64,000 bases of DNA. Source: Rhizobium mongolense subsp. loessense. Lineage in GTDB: Bacteria; Pseudomonadota; Alphaproteobacteria; Rhizobiales; Rhizobiaceae. The stretch is from NCBI RefSeq assembly GCF_900099775.1, contig NZ_FMTM01000007.1, forward strand, positions 1-64,000, written 5' to 3'. The notes under the pieces were generated by a model. The model ran no database searches. It was not told the DNA's origin and worked only from the letters and a program-made list of their open reading frames with translations. Positions 8,325 to 16,866 of the stretch are shown piece after piece; within the stretch, counting starts at the first letter, position 1, and every line of letters starts with the position of its first letter. Position numbers and translations under genes: made by a program.

Positions 8325-9500
8325 TTATGCCGCCGACGTCAGCTCCTGCTCCACGAGCTTCACCCAATAGGCCACGCCATAGCCGATCGCCGCATCGTTG
8401 AAGTCATAGGCGGTATTATGGTGTAGGGCACCGTCGACGGCAGGGCCATTGCCGAGCCACACGTAGCAGCCCGGCGCATTCTGTGCGAAGAATGCAAAGT
8501 CATCGCCGGCCGTCGAAGGCGGAAAGCTGGTGCGCACCTTCCCCCCCATTACCGCCCGTGCAGCAGCCAGGGCCTGTTGTGTCGCATAGGCATCGTTGAC
8601 GACCGGTGGAATGCGCCGCTCGAATTGATAATCCACGGCAATGCCGTACATCGCCGCCGTGCCCTCAGCGAGGCGGCCGATCTCCGCTTCGAGCTGATCG
8701 CGCACGTTGGCGCAATAGGCCCGCGCCGTCCCGCCGATCTCGACCGTGTCCGGGATGACGTTGAGCGCCTTGGGGTCACCCGCCTGCAGCGAACAGGCGC
8801 TTACGACGGCGGGCTGCAGCGGATCGACGACGCGGCCGACGATCGTCTGCAACGAGGCAAGGAAGGTGCCCGCGGCGGTGATTGGGTCGCGCCCGAGATG
8901 CGGTTTTGCGCCATGGGTGCCCGTCCCGCGAAAAGTGATGCGCCAGCTATCCGAAGAGGCAAGCTGCGGCCCTTCGACCACTGCAATCTCGTCGACGGCA
9001 AGTCCCGGCATATTGTGCAGGCCGTAGACGGCATCGCAGGGAAAGAGCTCGAAGAGCCCCTCTTCCACCATCCGTTTCGCGCCGCCTCGCCCTTCCTCCG
9101 CCGGCTGGAAGATGAAATGCACGGTGCCCGAAAAGCCCTTGACCGCCGCCAGATGACGTGCCGCGCCGAGCAGCATGGCGGTATGGCCGTCATGCCCACA
9201 GGCATGCATCTTCCCGGCCACGGTCGATTTATACGACCGCTCGGCAATCTCCGGCATCGCCAGTGCATCCATATCCGCACGAAGCCCGATCACTCGCGTG
9301 CCGCTGCCGGCCTGCAGCGTGCCGACGACGCCCGTACCGCCAAGTCCGCGATGAACCTTGATGCCCGCCTCCTCAAGCAGCTCCGCCACGATGCCGCTTG
9401 TGCGCTCCTCCTCGAAGCCAAGCTCGGGATGGGCGTGCAGGTCACGGCGCAGCGATGTGAGAAAAGCCAGATCGTCCTTGATCCGCACGGGGATGTTCAT
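8325..9500 (-). CDS. M20-family amidohydrolase (hippurate/N-acyl amino acid hydrolase type)
   Basis: 391 residues with the M20D pattern: RRDLHAHPELGFEEERT near the start, RADMDAL, HACGHDGHTAMLLGAA (zinc ligands), FQPAEEGRGGAK and late TAGDDFAFF. Such enzymes release amino acids from N-acyl or aryl conjugates (hippurate, IAA-amino acids) or deacetylate N-acetyl amino acids. It lies 85 bases downstream of tctA on the same strand, probably as the last gene of the tctCBA operon, which hints that the transporter imports its substrate or product. The substrate is unknown. Start ATG 9500 follows AGGACATCC. Confidence 0.88.
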   Translation of the reverse strand: MNIPVRIKDDLAFLTSLRRDLHAHPELGFEEERTSGIVAELLEEAGIKVHRGLGGTGVVGTLQAGSGTRVIGLRADMDALAMPEIAERSYKSTVAGKMHACGHDGHTAMLLGAARHLAAVKGFSGTVHFIFQPAEEGRGGAKRMVEEGLFELFPCDAVYGLHNMPGLAVDEIAVVEGPQLASSDSWRITFRGTGTHGAKPHLGRDPITAAGTFLASLQTIVGRVVDPLQPAVVSACSLQAGDPKALNVIPDTVEIGGTARAYCANVRDQLEAEIGRLAEGTAAMYGIAVDYQFERRIPPVVNDAYATQQALAAARAVMGGKVRTSFPPSTAGDDFAFFAQNAPGCYVWLGNGPAVDGALHHNTAYDFNDAAIGYGVAYWVKLVEQELTSAA

Positions 9501-9585
9501 GGCCCGGATGTCCTGTCATAAGAAACGGGCGCCCAAAACGGCGCCCGCATCAAGTTATCCTTTGTTCAACAAAGCGGGGCGAACT

Positions 9586-11091
9586 TCAACCCTCCTCGAC
9601 GAAGACTTCTTCGCGCTTCTTTTTCACGCTCGGCAGGAAGACGACGATGAGGACTACTGCGGCGATCGCAAGAAGGATCGCGCTGATCGGCCGGGTGACG
9701 AAGGTCGTCGGATCGCCGCGCGAAAGGATCATCGCCCGCCTCAGGTTTTCTTCGAGCAGCGGACCCAGCACGAAACCGAGCAGCAGCGGTGCTGGCTCGC
9801 ATCTCAGCTTGGCAAGCAAGTAGCCGATAAAGCCGAAGAAGGCGACGGAATAGAGATCGTAGACGTTGGAATTGACGCTGTAGACCCCAATCGAGCAGAA
9901 GGCCATGATGATCGGGAAGAGCACGTAATACGGCACTGTCAGCAGCTTCACCCAGAGCCCGATCAGCGGCAGGTTCAGGACGACGAGCATCAGATTGCCG
10001 ATCCACATCGAGGCGATGATGCCCCAGAACAGCGCCGGCTGCTCGGTCGCAACGTTCGGTCCCGGCACGATCCCCTGAATGATCATCGCGCCGATCATCA
10101 GCGCCATCACCGGATTGGCCGGAATGCCAAGGGTGAGAAGCGGAATGAACGAGGTCTGCGCACCAGCATTGTTCGCCGACTCCGGGCCTGCGACGCCGGC
10201 AACGGCGCCCTGGCCGAATTCCTTCGGCTTGTTTGAGATACGCTTTTCAACAGTGTAGGAGGCAAAGGACGCGAGGATCGCACCTCCGCCCGGCAGGATG
10301 CCGAGAGCCGAGCCGATCGCCGTGCCGCGAAGCACCGGCGCGATCATCTCCTTGAATTCTTCGCGTGACGGCAGCAGGCCGGAGACCTTTGCTACCAGCA
10401 CCGTCCGGGTCTTTTCCCCTTCCAGGTTGCGCAGAATTTCGGCGATACCGAAGACTCCGACGGCAAGTGCCACGAAATTCAAGCCGTCCGCATATTCGCG
10501 GATGCCGAGCGTAAAGCGCGGGGTGCCGGTATAGATATCCGTTCCGACGAGGCCAAGCAGCAGCCCGAGCACGACCATCGCCAGCGCCTTGACGACGGAA
10601 CCATGGGCGAGTGCGATCGACGACACCAGGCCGACGACCATCAGCGAGAAATATTCCGCAGCACCGAAGCGCAGGGCGATATCGGTCAGCGGCGGCGCGA
10701 AGATCGCGACGAGGAAGGTCGAGACCGTGCCGGCGAAGAAGGAACCGAGTGCGGCGATGGCAAGTGCTGCCCCTGCCCTGCCGCGCCGCGCCATTTGGTA
10801 GCCGTCGATGGCCGTCACCGCGGACGAGGATTCGCCCGGCATGTTGATCAGGATGGCGGTGGTCGAACCGCCGTACTGCGCGCCGTAGTAGATGCCGGCG
10901 AGCATGATCAGCGAAGACACCGGCTCAAGCTGGAAAGTGATCGGCAAAAGCATGGCGATCGTCGCCGTGGCGCCAATGCCGGGCAGCACGCCGATCAGCG
11001 TACCGAGCAGAACGCCGATCAGACAGAAGAAAAGGTTGGCAGGCGTTGCTGCCGTCGCGAAACCGAGTGCCAGATTGCTGAAAAGTTCCAT
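9586..11091 (-). CDS. tctA: Tripartite tricarboxylate transporter large membrane subunit TctA
   Basis: 501 residues, about twelve hydrophobic segments, with the family motif GVLPGIGATATIAMLLPITF near residue 40 and the internal repeat-like GILPGGGAILASF near residue 270. YYGAQYGGSTTAILINMPGE is typical of the TctA signature. It forms the inner-membrane channel driven by ion gradient, receiving ligand from TctC. It follows tctB by nine bases. Substrates of this family range from citrate to other carboxylates; here it is undetermined. Confidence 0.93.
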   Translation of the reverse strand: MELFSNLALGFATAATPANLFFCLIGVLLGTLIGVLPGIGATATIAMLLPITFQLEPVSSLIMLAGIYYGAQYGGSTTAILINMPGESSSAVTAIDGYQMARRGRAGAALAIAALGSFFAGTVSTFLVAIFAPPLTDIALRFGAAEYFSLMVVGLVSSIALAHGSVVKALAMVVLGLLLGLVGTDIYTGTPRFTLGIREYADGLNFVALAVGVFGIAEILRNLEGEKTRTVLVAKVSGLLPSREEFKEMIAPVLRGTAIGSALGILPGGGAILASFASYTVEKRISNKPKEFGQGAVAGVAGPESANNAGAQTSFIPLLTLGIPANPVMALMIGAMIIQGIVPGPNVATEQPALFWGIIASMWIGNLMLVVLNLPLIGLWVKLLTVPYYVLFPIIMAFCSIGVYSVNSNVYDLYSVAFFGFIGYLLAKLRCEPAPLLLGFVLGPLLEENLRRAMILSRGDPTTFVTRPISAILLAIAAVVLIVVFLPSVKKKREEVFVEEG

Positions 11092-11100
11092 CGCGGCCTC

Positions 11101-11562
11101 CTAGAACCGGACCCAGGGGCCAAAACGTTCGAACGGCAATCCGAGGCCGTAGCTGAACACGCCAACGGAAAAGGCCGTCAGCACAACCGAGAGCACAATC
11201 GCGTGGAGCACCGTCATCCGATGCGAGGCGAAGCAAGCAATGAAAGCGGTCAGGAAGATCGAAGGCACAAATCCCAGCCCCCGAACCGTCAGCCCAAAAA
11301 AGATCGGCGCAGGCAGGATGAACAGCATGCCACGCCAGGCAAGCGGCCCCATCGGCTCGCCCTGCACGCGGATCGCTTGAACAAAGACGACCGCACCGAG
11401 AATGATCAGCACCGCTGAAAGCAGCAACGGGAAGTAGCCCGGGCCCATGCGAAGCGTCGTCCCCAAGTCGAGACTGTAGGATTGGATGGCGAAAAATGCA
11501 CCGGTCGCGACAAGCAGCGCGCCGCAGATCACATTGGTGGTATCGAAACTAACCGATTTCAT
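11101..11562 (-). CDS. tctB: Tripartite tricarboxylate transporter small membrane subunit TctB
   Basis: 153 residues with four hydrophobic segments (CGALLVATGAFFAIQSY, YFPLLLSAVLIILGAVVFVQ, FILPAPIFFGLTVRGLGFVPS, IVLSVVLTAFSVGVFSYGLGLPF). The LGTTLRMGPGYFP motif is characteristic of TctB. It sits between tctC and tctA in the standard order and is needed for transport as the small membrane component. A repeat element occupies the gap to tctC. Confidence 0.88.
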   Translation of the reverse strand: MKSVSFDTTNVICGALLVATGAFFAIQSYSLDLGTTLRMGPGYFPLLLSAVLIILGAVVFVQAIRVQGEPMGPLAWRGMLFILPAPIFFGLTVRGLGFVPSIFLTAFIACFASHRMTVLHAIVLSVVLTAFSVGVFSYGLGLPFERFGPWVRF

Positions 11563-11606
11563 GGTGTCTCCGTAGGTTGGAGATGGTCCCTAGCGCAAAT
11601 GGTGTT

Positions 11607-11697
11607 CCCTCATCCGGTTACCGCCACCTTCTCCCCGCCGGGGAGATGCTACCAGAATCCCTCCCCCCAGTGGGGAGAGGGTTAGCGTGAGGGGCCA
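11607..11697. repeat. Intergenic palindromic repeat between tctC and tctB
   Basis: Block beginning CCCTCATCCGG and ending GTGAGGGGCC, with internal inverted repeats CTCCCCGCCGGGGAG (11632-11646) and CTCCCC/GGGGAG (11661-11678). It resembles rhizobial intergenic mosaic elements and could fold as several stem-loops inside the tct transcript, possibly tuning tctC against tctBA expression. Confidence 0.5.
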
Positions 11698-11710
11698 AAG
11701 GCACTACGCC

Positions 11711-12694
11711 TCAATCCGCATATTCGCCGGCAGCGTCGATCACCGGCTTCCAGCGGGCGATTTCGCTTTCAAGCTTCGCCTTCAGGGCAGCAGGGGTAGC
11801 GTCAGCCTCCGGCGATGGCGCGGTGCCCAGTTCTGCAAAGCGAGCGGCCACGTTCTGGTCCTTCAGCGCAACTTGCAGCGACTTCGACAGACGCTCGTTG
11901 ACCTCTGCCGGAGTGCCCTTCGGCGTGTAGATGCCGTGCCAGATGCCGACTTCAAAACCAGGCAGACCGGCTTCGACCGCCGTCGGGATATCCTTCATGA
12001 TGTCGAGGCGCTTCGGCGAGGTCACGGCGTAGGCCTTGATCGTGCCGCCCTTGATCTGCTTGGTCGTGTTGGTCGTCTGGTCGCACATGACGTCGACCTG
12101 GCCGCCGAGAAGATCCGTCATCGCCGGGCCGGTACCCTTGTAGGGAACAGTCGTCAACGGCGTCTGGATAGCGCTCATGAACATCATGCCGCAAAGATGC
12201 GAGGCTGCTCCGATGCCGGCGTTCGCGACCGTCACGCTGTCCTTGTTGGCCTTCACATATTCAACAAGGCTCTTGAGGTCGGCTGGTTCGAAATCCTTGC
12301 GGGCAACGATCGTCATCGGAACTTCGGTGACGAGACCGACATACTCGAAGGCGCCGAGCGTGTCATAGGCGAGCTTGCGGTAAAGCGTGGCGCTGGTGGC
12401 CATGCCGATGTGGTGCAATAGGATGGTGTAGCCATCCGGGCTGGCTGAAGCCACCCGTCCCGCGCCGAGCGTACCGCCCGCACCACCGACATTTTCGACG
12501 ACGATCTGCTGGCCGAGGTCCTTCGACATGGATTCGGCAACGAGGCGGGCAACCGTATCGGTCGGGCCGCCGGCCGAGAAAGGAACGACCATGGTGATGG
12601 TGCGCTCTGGATAGGCCTGCGCGGATGCGCCGTTTGCGAGAAGCGAAACGGCAACAGCAGCTGTCATGCCAAGCATGGCTTTCATGATTTTCAT
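11711..12694 (-). CDS. tctC: Tricarboxylate-binding protein TctC (Bug family)
   Basis: From ATG 12694 the product is 327 residues with signal peptide MKIMKAMLGMTAAVAVSLLANGASA. This start is preferred over an upstream ATG at 12739 because GGGAGG lies just before it and the signal peptide is then N-terminal. The mature protein starts QAYPERTITMVVPFSAGGPTDTVARL, the Bug/TctC signature, and contains ANAGIGAASHLCGMMF and VPYKGTGPAMTDLLGGQVDV. It captures the carboxylate in the periplasm for TctAB. A sigma-54 promoter candidate lies 37 bases upstream. Confidence 0.9.
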   Translation of the reverse strand: MKIMKAMLGMTAAVAVSLLANGASAQAYPERTITMVVPFSAGGPTDTVARLVAESMSKDLGQQIVVENVGGAGGTLGAGRVASASPDGYTILLHHIGMATSATLYRKLAYDTLGAFEYVGLVTEVPMTIVARKDFEPADLKSLVEYVKANKDSVTVANAGIGAASHLCGMMFMSAIQTPLTTVPYKGTGPAMTDLLGGQVDVMCDQTTNTTKQIKGGTIKAYAVTSPKRLDIMKDIPTAVEAGLPGFEVGIWHGIYTPKGTPAEVNERLSKSLQVALKDQNVAARFAELGTAPSPEADATPAALKAKLESEIARWKPVIDAAGEYAD

Positions 12695-12730
12695 CTTTTT
12701 CCTCCCTGATGAAAACAAAATACCACCGAC

Positions 12731-12745
12731 GCTTCCCACGCGCCA
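12731..12745 (-). promoter_or_regulatory. Sigma-54 (-24/-12) promoter candidate for tctCBA
   Basis: On the minus strand TGGCGCGTGGGAAGC has the invariant GG and GC separated by exactly ten bases and six of seven matches to the -24 consensus TGGCACG; the -12 half is weaker (AAGC for TTGC). The -12 GC lies 37 bases before the tctC ATG, leaving room for a short leader with its Shine-Dalgarno. The neighbouring gene encodes a sigma-54 activator. Confidence 0.6.
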
Positions 12746-12817
12746 ATGGAGATAGGGCCATTAGCACGCCGCGAACCGGCTACCGCAATCAGCCCCGCTC
12801 GGTCCTTCGCCCGAATT

Positions 12818-12885
12818 CTGCATGGGTGCAGCGCAGCATGGGTCGATTCGGACACAAACGGGTTTAGCGATGTGTGGAAATCCAC
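12818..12885. promoter_or_regulatory. Possible upstream activator sites for the DctD-like regulator
   Basis: Two short perfect palindromes, CTGCATGGGTGCAG at 12818-12831 and GTGGAAATCCAC at 12874-12885, lie about 75-150 bases upstream of the -24/-12 candidate, a normal enhancer distance. They differ from each other, so which one, if any, binds the regulator is uncertain. Confidence 0.35.
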
Positions 12886-12893
12886 CCATCGAA

Positions 12894-14222
12894 CTACTCG
12901 GAAACGAGCAGCTTCTTGTCCAGGCCGTATTTCTGCATCTTTTCGTATAATGTCTTGCGGGAAATCTGCAGCGACTCGTAGACCGGTTTGAGGCTGCCGC
13001 CATGCGCAACAAGGGCGCTTGCGATCACGCTGCGCTCGAACTCGGCCACCCGATCGGCAAGGCCGCTGACCTCGCCCAACTGCCGCTCGCCGTCGAGGCC
13101 GAGTACGAAGCGGTCCGCTGCGTTGCGCAATTCGCGCACGTTGCCGGGCCAATCCCGCTGGGCGATGTCGGAAATCACCTCGGGCGGCACTGCCATCTCG
13201 TCGCGGCCGTAGCGTGCCGCTGCTTCGCGGACCAGCTGGAGAAACAGCAGCGGGATATCCGGCCGCCGCTGCGCCAACGCAGGTACGTGCAGCGTTACGA
13301 CATTCAGCCTGTAGAGGAGATCGGCGCGGAAACGTCCCGCAGCGACTTCGGCTTCGAGATCGACCTTGCTGGTCGCAATGAAGCGCACATCAAGCGGCAC
13401 GACCTCGTTCGAGCCGAGGCGGGAAATGACGCGCTCTTGCAGCACTCGAAGAAACTTTGCTTGGAGGTCAAACGGCATCGATCCGATTTCATCGAGCAGG
13501 ATCGTGCCGCCGCGCCCGTGCTCGAACTTGCCATAACGCGGCCGCACCGCACCGGGAAAAGCACCTGCCTCATGGCCGAAGAGCTCGCTCTCGATAAGGT
13601 TCGCAGGCAGCGCCGCGCAGTTGATCGCGATGAACGGCCGGCTCGCTCGGGCACTGATGTCATGGAGCGCCCGGGCGACCACCTCCTTGCCCGCGCCGGT
13701 CTCGCCAACGATCAGCGTATCGGCGTCACTCGCCCCGATTGCCCGGATGCGGTAGCGCAATTCCACCATCACCTGCGTACGGCCCGGCAAACGCGCCTCG
13801 ATATCGTCGCGCTTTCCGGCCACGGCCTTGAGCAGCCGGTTTTCCAGCACGAGGCTGCGGCGTTCCATGGCCCGCCTTATCACTCCCGCCAGCATCTGCG
13901 GCGTGAACGGCTTTTCGATGAAATCATAGGCGCCTTCGCGCATTGCCTTCACTGCCAGCTGCACGTCGCCATGGCCCGTAACGAGGATGACAGGCACTTC
14001 CGCGTCGATCTCGCGGATCTTCTGCATCAGAGTCATGCCGTCGGTGCCCGGCATGCGGATATCGCTGACCACGACTCCGGCGAAGCTATAGCCAATCAGC
14101 TCCAGCACATGGTCAGCATGGGAAAACGTCTCGACGTTGAAACCCGAAAGCTCCAGCGCCTGCGCCGTCGACCGGCGCAGCTCTTCCTCGTCGTCCACCA
14201 GTAGAATCTTCTGTTCGCTCAC
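12894..14222 (-). CDS. Sigma-54-dependent response regulator, DctD type
   Basis: 442 residues. Receiver domain 1-120 with acidic pocket DDEE and phospho-acceptor in VVVSDIRMPGTDG; AAA+ domain about 145-380 with Walker A GETGAGKE and Walker B GGTILLDE; C-terminal Fis-type helix-turn-helix (SLKPVYESLQISRKTLYEKM). The sigma-54 contact loop reads GAFPGA where the family consensus is GAFTGA. It overlaps the sensor-kinase gene by four bases and sits directly upstream of tctC, so it is the probable activator of tctCBA. Confidence 0.9.
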   Translation of the reverse strand: MSEQKILLVDDEEELRRSTAQALELSGFNVETFSHADHVLELIGYSFAGVVVSDIRMPGTDGMTLMQKIREIDAEVPVILVTGHGDVQLAVKAMREGAYDFIEKPFTPQMLAGVIRRAMERRSLVLENRLLKAVAGKRDDIEARLPGRTQVMVELRYRIRAIGASDADTLIVGETGAGKEVVARALHDISARASRPFIAINCAALPANLIESELFGHEAGAFPGAVRPRYGKFEHGRGGTILLDEIGSMPFDLQAKFLRVLQERVISRLGSNEVVPLDVRFIATSKVDLEAEVAAGRFRADLLYRLNVVTLHVPALAQRRPDIPLLFLQLVREAAARYGRDEMAVPPEVISDIAQRDWPGNVRELRNAADRFVLGLDGERQLGEVSGLADRVAEFERSVIASALVAHGGSLKPVYESLQISRKTLYEKMQKYGLDKKLLVSE

Positions 14223-16051
14223 TCTGCGGCCTCCGGCATTATGCCCGTCGCCGATTGCAGATCGATGCGGAACACAGCACCTCCCTCCGGATGATTGGAG
14301 GCCGCCAGGCTGCCGCCGAAATCCTTGATGATGTTGTAGGAGATCGAAAGCCCGAGCCCCAGTCCCTTGCCGACGCCCTTGGTCGTGAAGAAGGGATCGA
14401 AGATGCGCTCGGCAATCGCCGCCGGCACGCCCGGTCCATGATCGCGTACCGTCAGCACCACCTTGCCCTTTTCCTCGCAGGCCGTCACCTCAATCCGCCG
14501 GTCCTCGATCCCTTCGACGGCATCTGCCGCGTTCGAAATCACGTTGACCAGCACCTGCTGCAAGCGAACGGACCCGGCCCGGACGACGGGTGGGCGGATG
14601 CCGAGATCGACCCGCAGGTCAGCATCCGCCGCCTTCAGCCGCCAGGCGATGATCTCCAGCGTATCGCGGATCGCCTCGTCGAGCGGCACCGGTCCGAGCT
14701 TCTCGTTCGGCTTGCGCGCGAAGTTGCGCAGATGCTTGCTGATGGATGCCATGCGGTCGATAAGCCCGCCGATGCGCTGGATATTGTCCTGCGCTTCTGC
14801 AGTCCGCCCGCGGTCCAGAAGCACGGCGGCGCTGTCCGTATAGGTCTTTGCGGCGGCAAGCGGTTGGTTAAACTCGTGGGAGAGTGCCGCCGACATCTGG
14901 CCGAGGCCGGCAAGCTTGCCTGCCTGGATGAGGTCGGCCTGCGTCTGGCGAAGCTGTTGTTCGGTCAGCCGCCTCTCTGCGATCTCTTCTTCGATGCGGC
15001 TGTTGACGCGGGCAAGGTCGGCCGTGCGCTCCTCGACGCGCCGCTCCAGCTCGTTGCGCGCTTCCGCCTGCAAATGCATGCGCTCGTTGAGCCGCATCCG
15101 CCGCTGCCGGAGAATCGCGATCGCCAGCCCGGCGATGCAGAGAATGAGGAAGACGGCGCCAAGTGCGGTGCGCGCCTGCGTACGAATGGAACCGGTGTCC
15201 ATCAGCACGTTCACGGTCCAATCCTCGGCCGGCATATAGTGCGAGAGCACCAGATATTCCTTTTGCACACCTTCTTCGACGAGCGACATCAACTCATGCT
15301 CTTCGAAATGGCTGCGCGTGATCGGCAGCGCGGTCAGCCTCGCATTCGCGTAGCGGCGGGACGCCCCGGTGCGCGCGATGCGGTCTGAGGTCAGGGGCAG
15401 AATGCCGTTGTAGAGCCAATCCGGCTTGCCCGACATGAAGATGATGCCCTCGGGGTCCGATACGAAGATGCGGTATTCGCCGCCACCCCACGAAGCTTCG
15501 ATCATGTCGATATCGACCTTGAAGACGATGACGCCGCGGATTTGCTCGCCTGCATGGATCGGCGAGGCAAAATAATATCCGCGTTTCAGCGAGGTGGTTC
15601 CGAGCGCATAGAACCGGGACTGGCGCCCGGCAACGGCATCCTGAAAATAGGGGCGATAACTGAAATTCTCGCCGACGAAGCTGCCCGGCAGGTCGAAATT
15701 GCTTGCTGCAATCGTCTCGCCATCCGGCTTGATCACATAGATATCGGAGGATTTCAGAAGCCCGTTGATCTCCTTGAGATAGAGATTAGCCGCATCGCGC
15801 AGCGCCTGGTCCTGCGGGCGGCTGACCAATTCCTTGATGTTGTCGTGATCGGCAATCAGCGCCGGCAGCGCCTCATAGCGGTTCAGGTGTCCGCTGAGCG
15901 CGGAAACAGCGAGCCGCAGCGCAGTTCCCGCCTGCGATGACGCCTCGCCCATATAGGCGCGTGTTGCCACCGCCCCGCCGTAGTAGAAGAACGCGAAGAC
16001 GACGAACGGCACCAAAAACAGTGCGGCTATCAGCCTGTATCTGGACGACAG
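14219..16051 (-). CDS. Membrane sensor histidine kinase, DctB type (probable non-ATG start)
   Basis: The product has an N-terminal membrane helix, a periplasmic sensor of about 250 residues, a second helix (GAVFLILCIAGLAIAIL), a coiled coil, the dimerisation/H-box GQMSAALSHEFNQPLAAAKT, and N, G1 and G2 boxes (VISNAADAV, RDHGPGVP, GLGLGLSISYNIIKDFGG). It phosphorylates the adjacent DctD-like regulator. No ATG, GTG or TTG precedes the TTG at 16015, yet the frame upstream encodes the expected LSSRYRLIAALFLVPF. A CTG at 16051 lies six bases after GGGGAGGAGG, so that codon is chosen here; TTG 16015 is the conservative alternative. Confidence 0.85.
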   Translation of the reverse strand: MSSRYRLIAALFLVPFVVFAFFYYGGAVATRAYMGEASSQAGTALRLAVSALSGHLNRYEALPALIADHDNIKELVSRPQDQALRDAANLYLKEINGLLKSSDIYVIKPDGETIAASNFDLPGSFVGENFSYRPYFQDAVAGRQSRFYALGTTSLKRGYYFASPIHAGEQIRGVIVFKVDIDMIEASWGGGEYRIFVSDPEGIIFMSGKPDWLYNGILPLTSDRIARTGASRRYANARLTALPITRSHFEEHELMSLVEEGVQKEYLVLSHYMPAEDWTVNVLMDTGSIRTQARTALGAVFLILCIAGLAIAILRQRRMRLNERMHLQAEARNELERRVEERTADLARVNSRIEEEIAERRLTEQQLRQTQADLIQAGKLAGLGQMSAALSHEFNQPLAAAKTYTDSAAVLLDRGRTAEAQDNIQRIGGLIDRMASISKHLRNFARKPNEKLGPVPLDEAIRDTLEIIAWRLKAADADLRVDLGIRPPVVRAGSVRLQQVLVNVISNAADAVEGIEDRRIEVTACEEKGKVVLTVRDHGPGVPAAIAERIFDPFFTTKGVGKGLGLGLSISYNIIKDFGGSLAASNHPEGGAVFRIDLQSATGIMPEAAE

Positions 16052-16203
16052 GTCAGCCTCCTCCCCTTCCTGCCTCCACTCCTGGGAGGCATACCCGACG
16101 CTGCAAGTCTAGTGACCGGATAACGGATTTCCAAGAGGCGCCTTGCCTTGACTCATCCGGAGCCCGGATGTCCTATTGCGCCAACGCGATGAGGACACCC
16201 CGC

Positions 16204-16866
16204 ATGAGCGACGAGCAAACCCCCGCCGACAGCAAACTCACCACCTCGAAGCGCCGCTGGGCCGCCGAAGGCAAGTTCCTGACAGGTCGCATCAGCCGTC
16301 CGGAAACCGAGCGCCTGCCGCCTGGCCAGCATCTCGTCAAGAACTGGCCCGTCCTTGACCTCGGCCAGCAGCCGGTCATCTCGCTGGACACATGGCGTCT
16401 GGAAGTGCGCGGGCTCGTCGAGACACCGCTCGACCTCACCTGGGCGGCCTTTCAGGCGCAGGAGCAGAGCACCAAGGTCAGCGACATTCACTGCGTCACC
16501 ACATGGTCGCGCTATGACAACAAATGGAAAGGCGTTTCGACACGCGATCTTCTCGATCTCGTAATGCCGAGGCCGGAAGCCAATTACGTCATGCTGACGA
16601 GCTATGACGGTTATACGACCAACCTGCCGCTTTCCGATTTCGCGGCGGAGGATGCGATCCTCGCGACATCATGGGAAGGCCTGCCGCTGACGCGCGATCA
16701 CGGCGGCCCCATGCGCTTGGTCGTGCCGCATCTCTACTTCTGGAAAAGCGCCAAGTGGCTTCGCCGCATCGACCTCATCCCGGCCGACGAGGCCGGCTTC
16801 TGGGAAAAGAACGGCTACAACATGTACGGCGACCCATGGCGCGAGCAGCGTTATACGGACGACTGA
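16204..16866 (+). CDS. Sulfite-oxidase-like molybdopterin oxidoreductase
   Basis: 220 residues from ATG 16204, preceded by GAGGAC. The core fits the oxidoreductase molybdopterin-binding domain: LEVRGLVETPLDLTWAAF, then DIHCVTTWSRYDNKWKGV, whose cysteine would ligate molybdenum, and GGPMRLVVPHLYFWKSAKW. It has no signal peptide and no haem domain, so it is a cytoplasmic single-domain member; substrate unknown. Its last 16 bases overlap the 3' end of the convergent membrane-protein gene. Confidence 0.85.
   Translation: MSDEQTPADSKLTTSKRRWAAEGKFLTGRISRPETERLPPGQHLVKNWPVLDLGQQPVISLDTWRLEVRGLVETPLDLTWAAFQAQEQSTKVSDIHCVTTWSRYDNKWKGVSTRDLLDLVMPRPEANYVMLTSYDGYTTNLPLSDFAAEDAILATSWEGLPLTRDHGGPMRLVVPHLYFWKSAKWLRRIDLIPADEAGFWEKNGYNMYGDPWREQRYTDD

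Noticed and set aside
15937..16203. Upstream extension of the sulfite-oxidase-like gene
   Set aside because: The extension is Arg/Pro-rich, antisense to the sensor kinase gene, and ATG 16204 has its own GAGGAC site.
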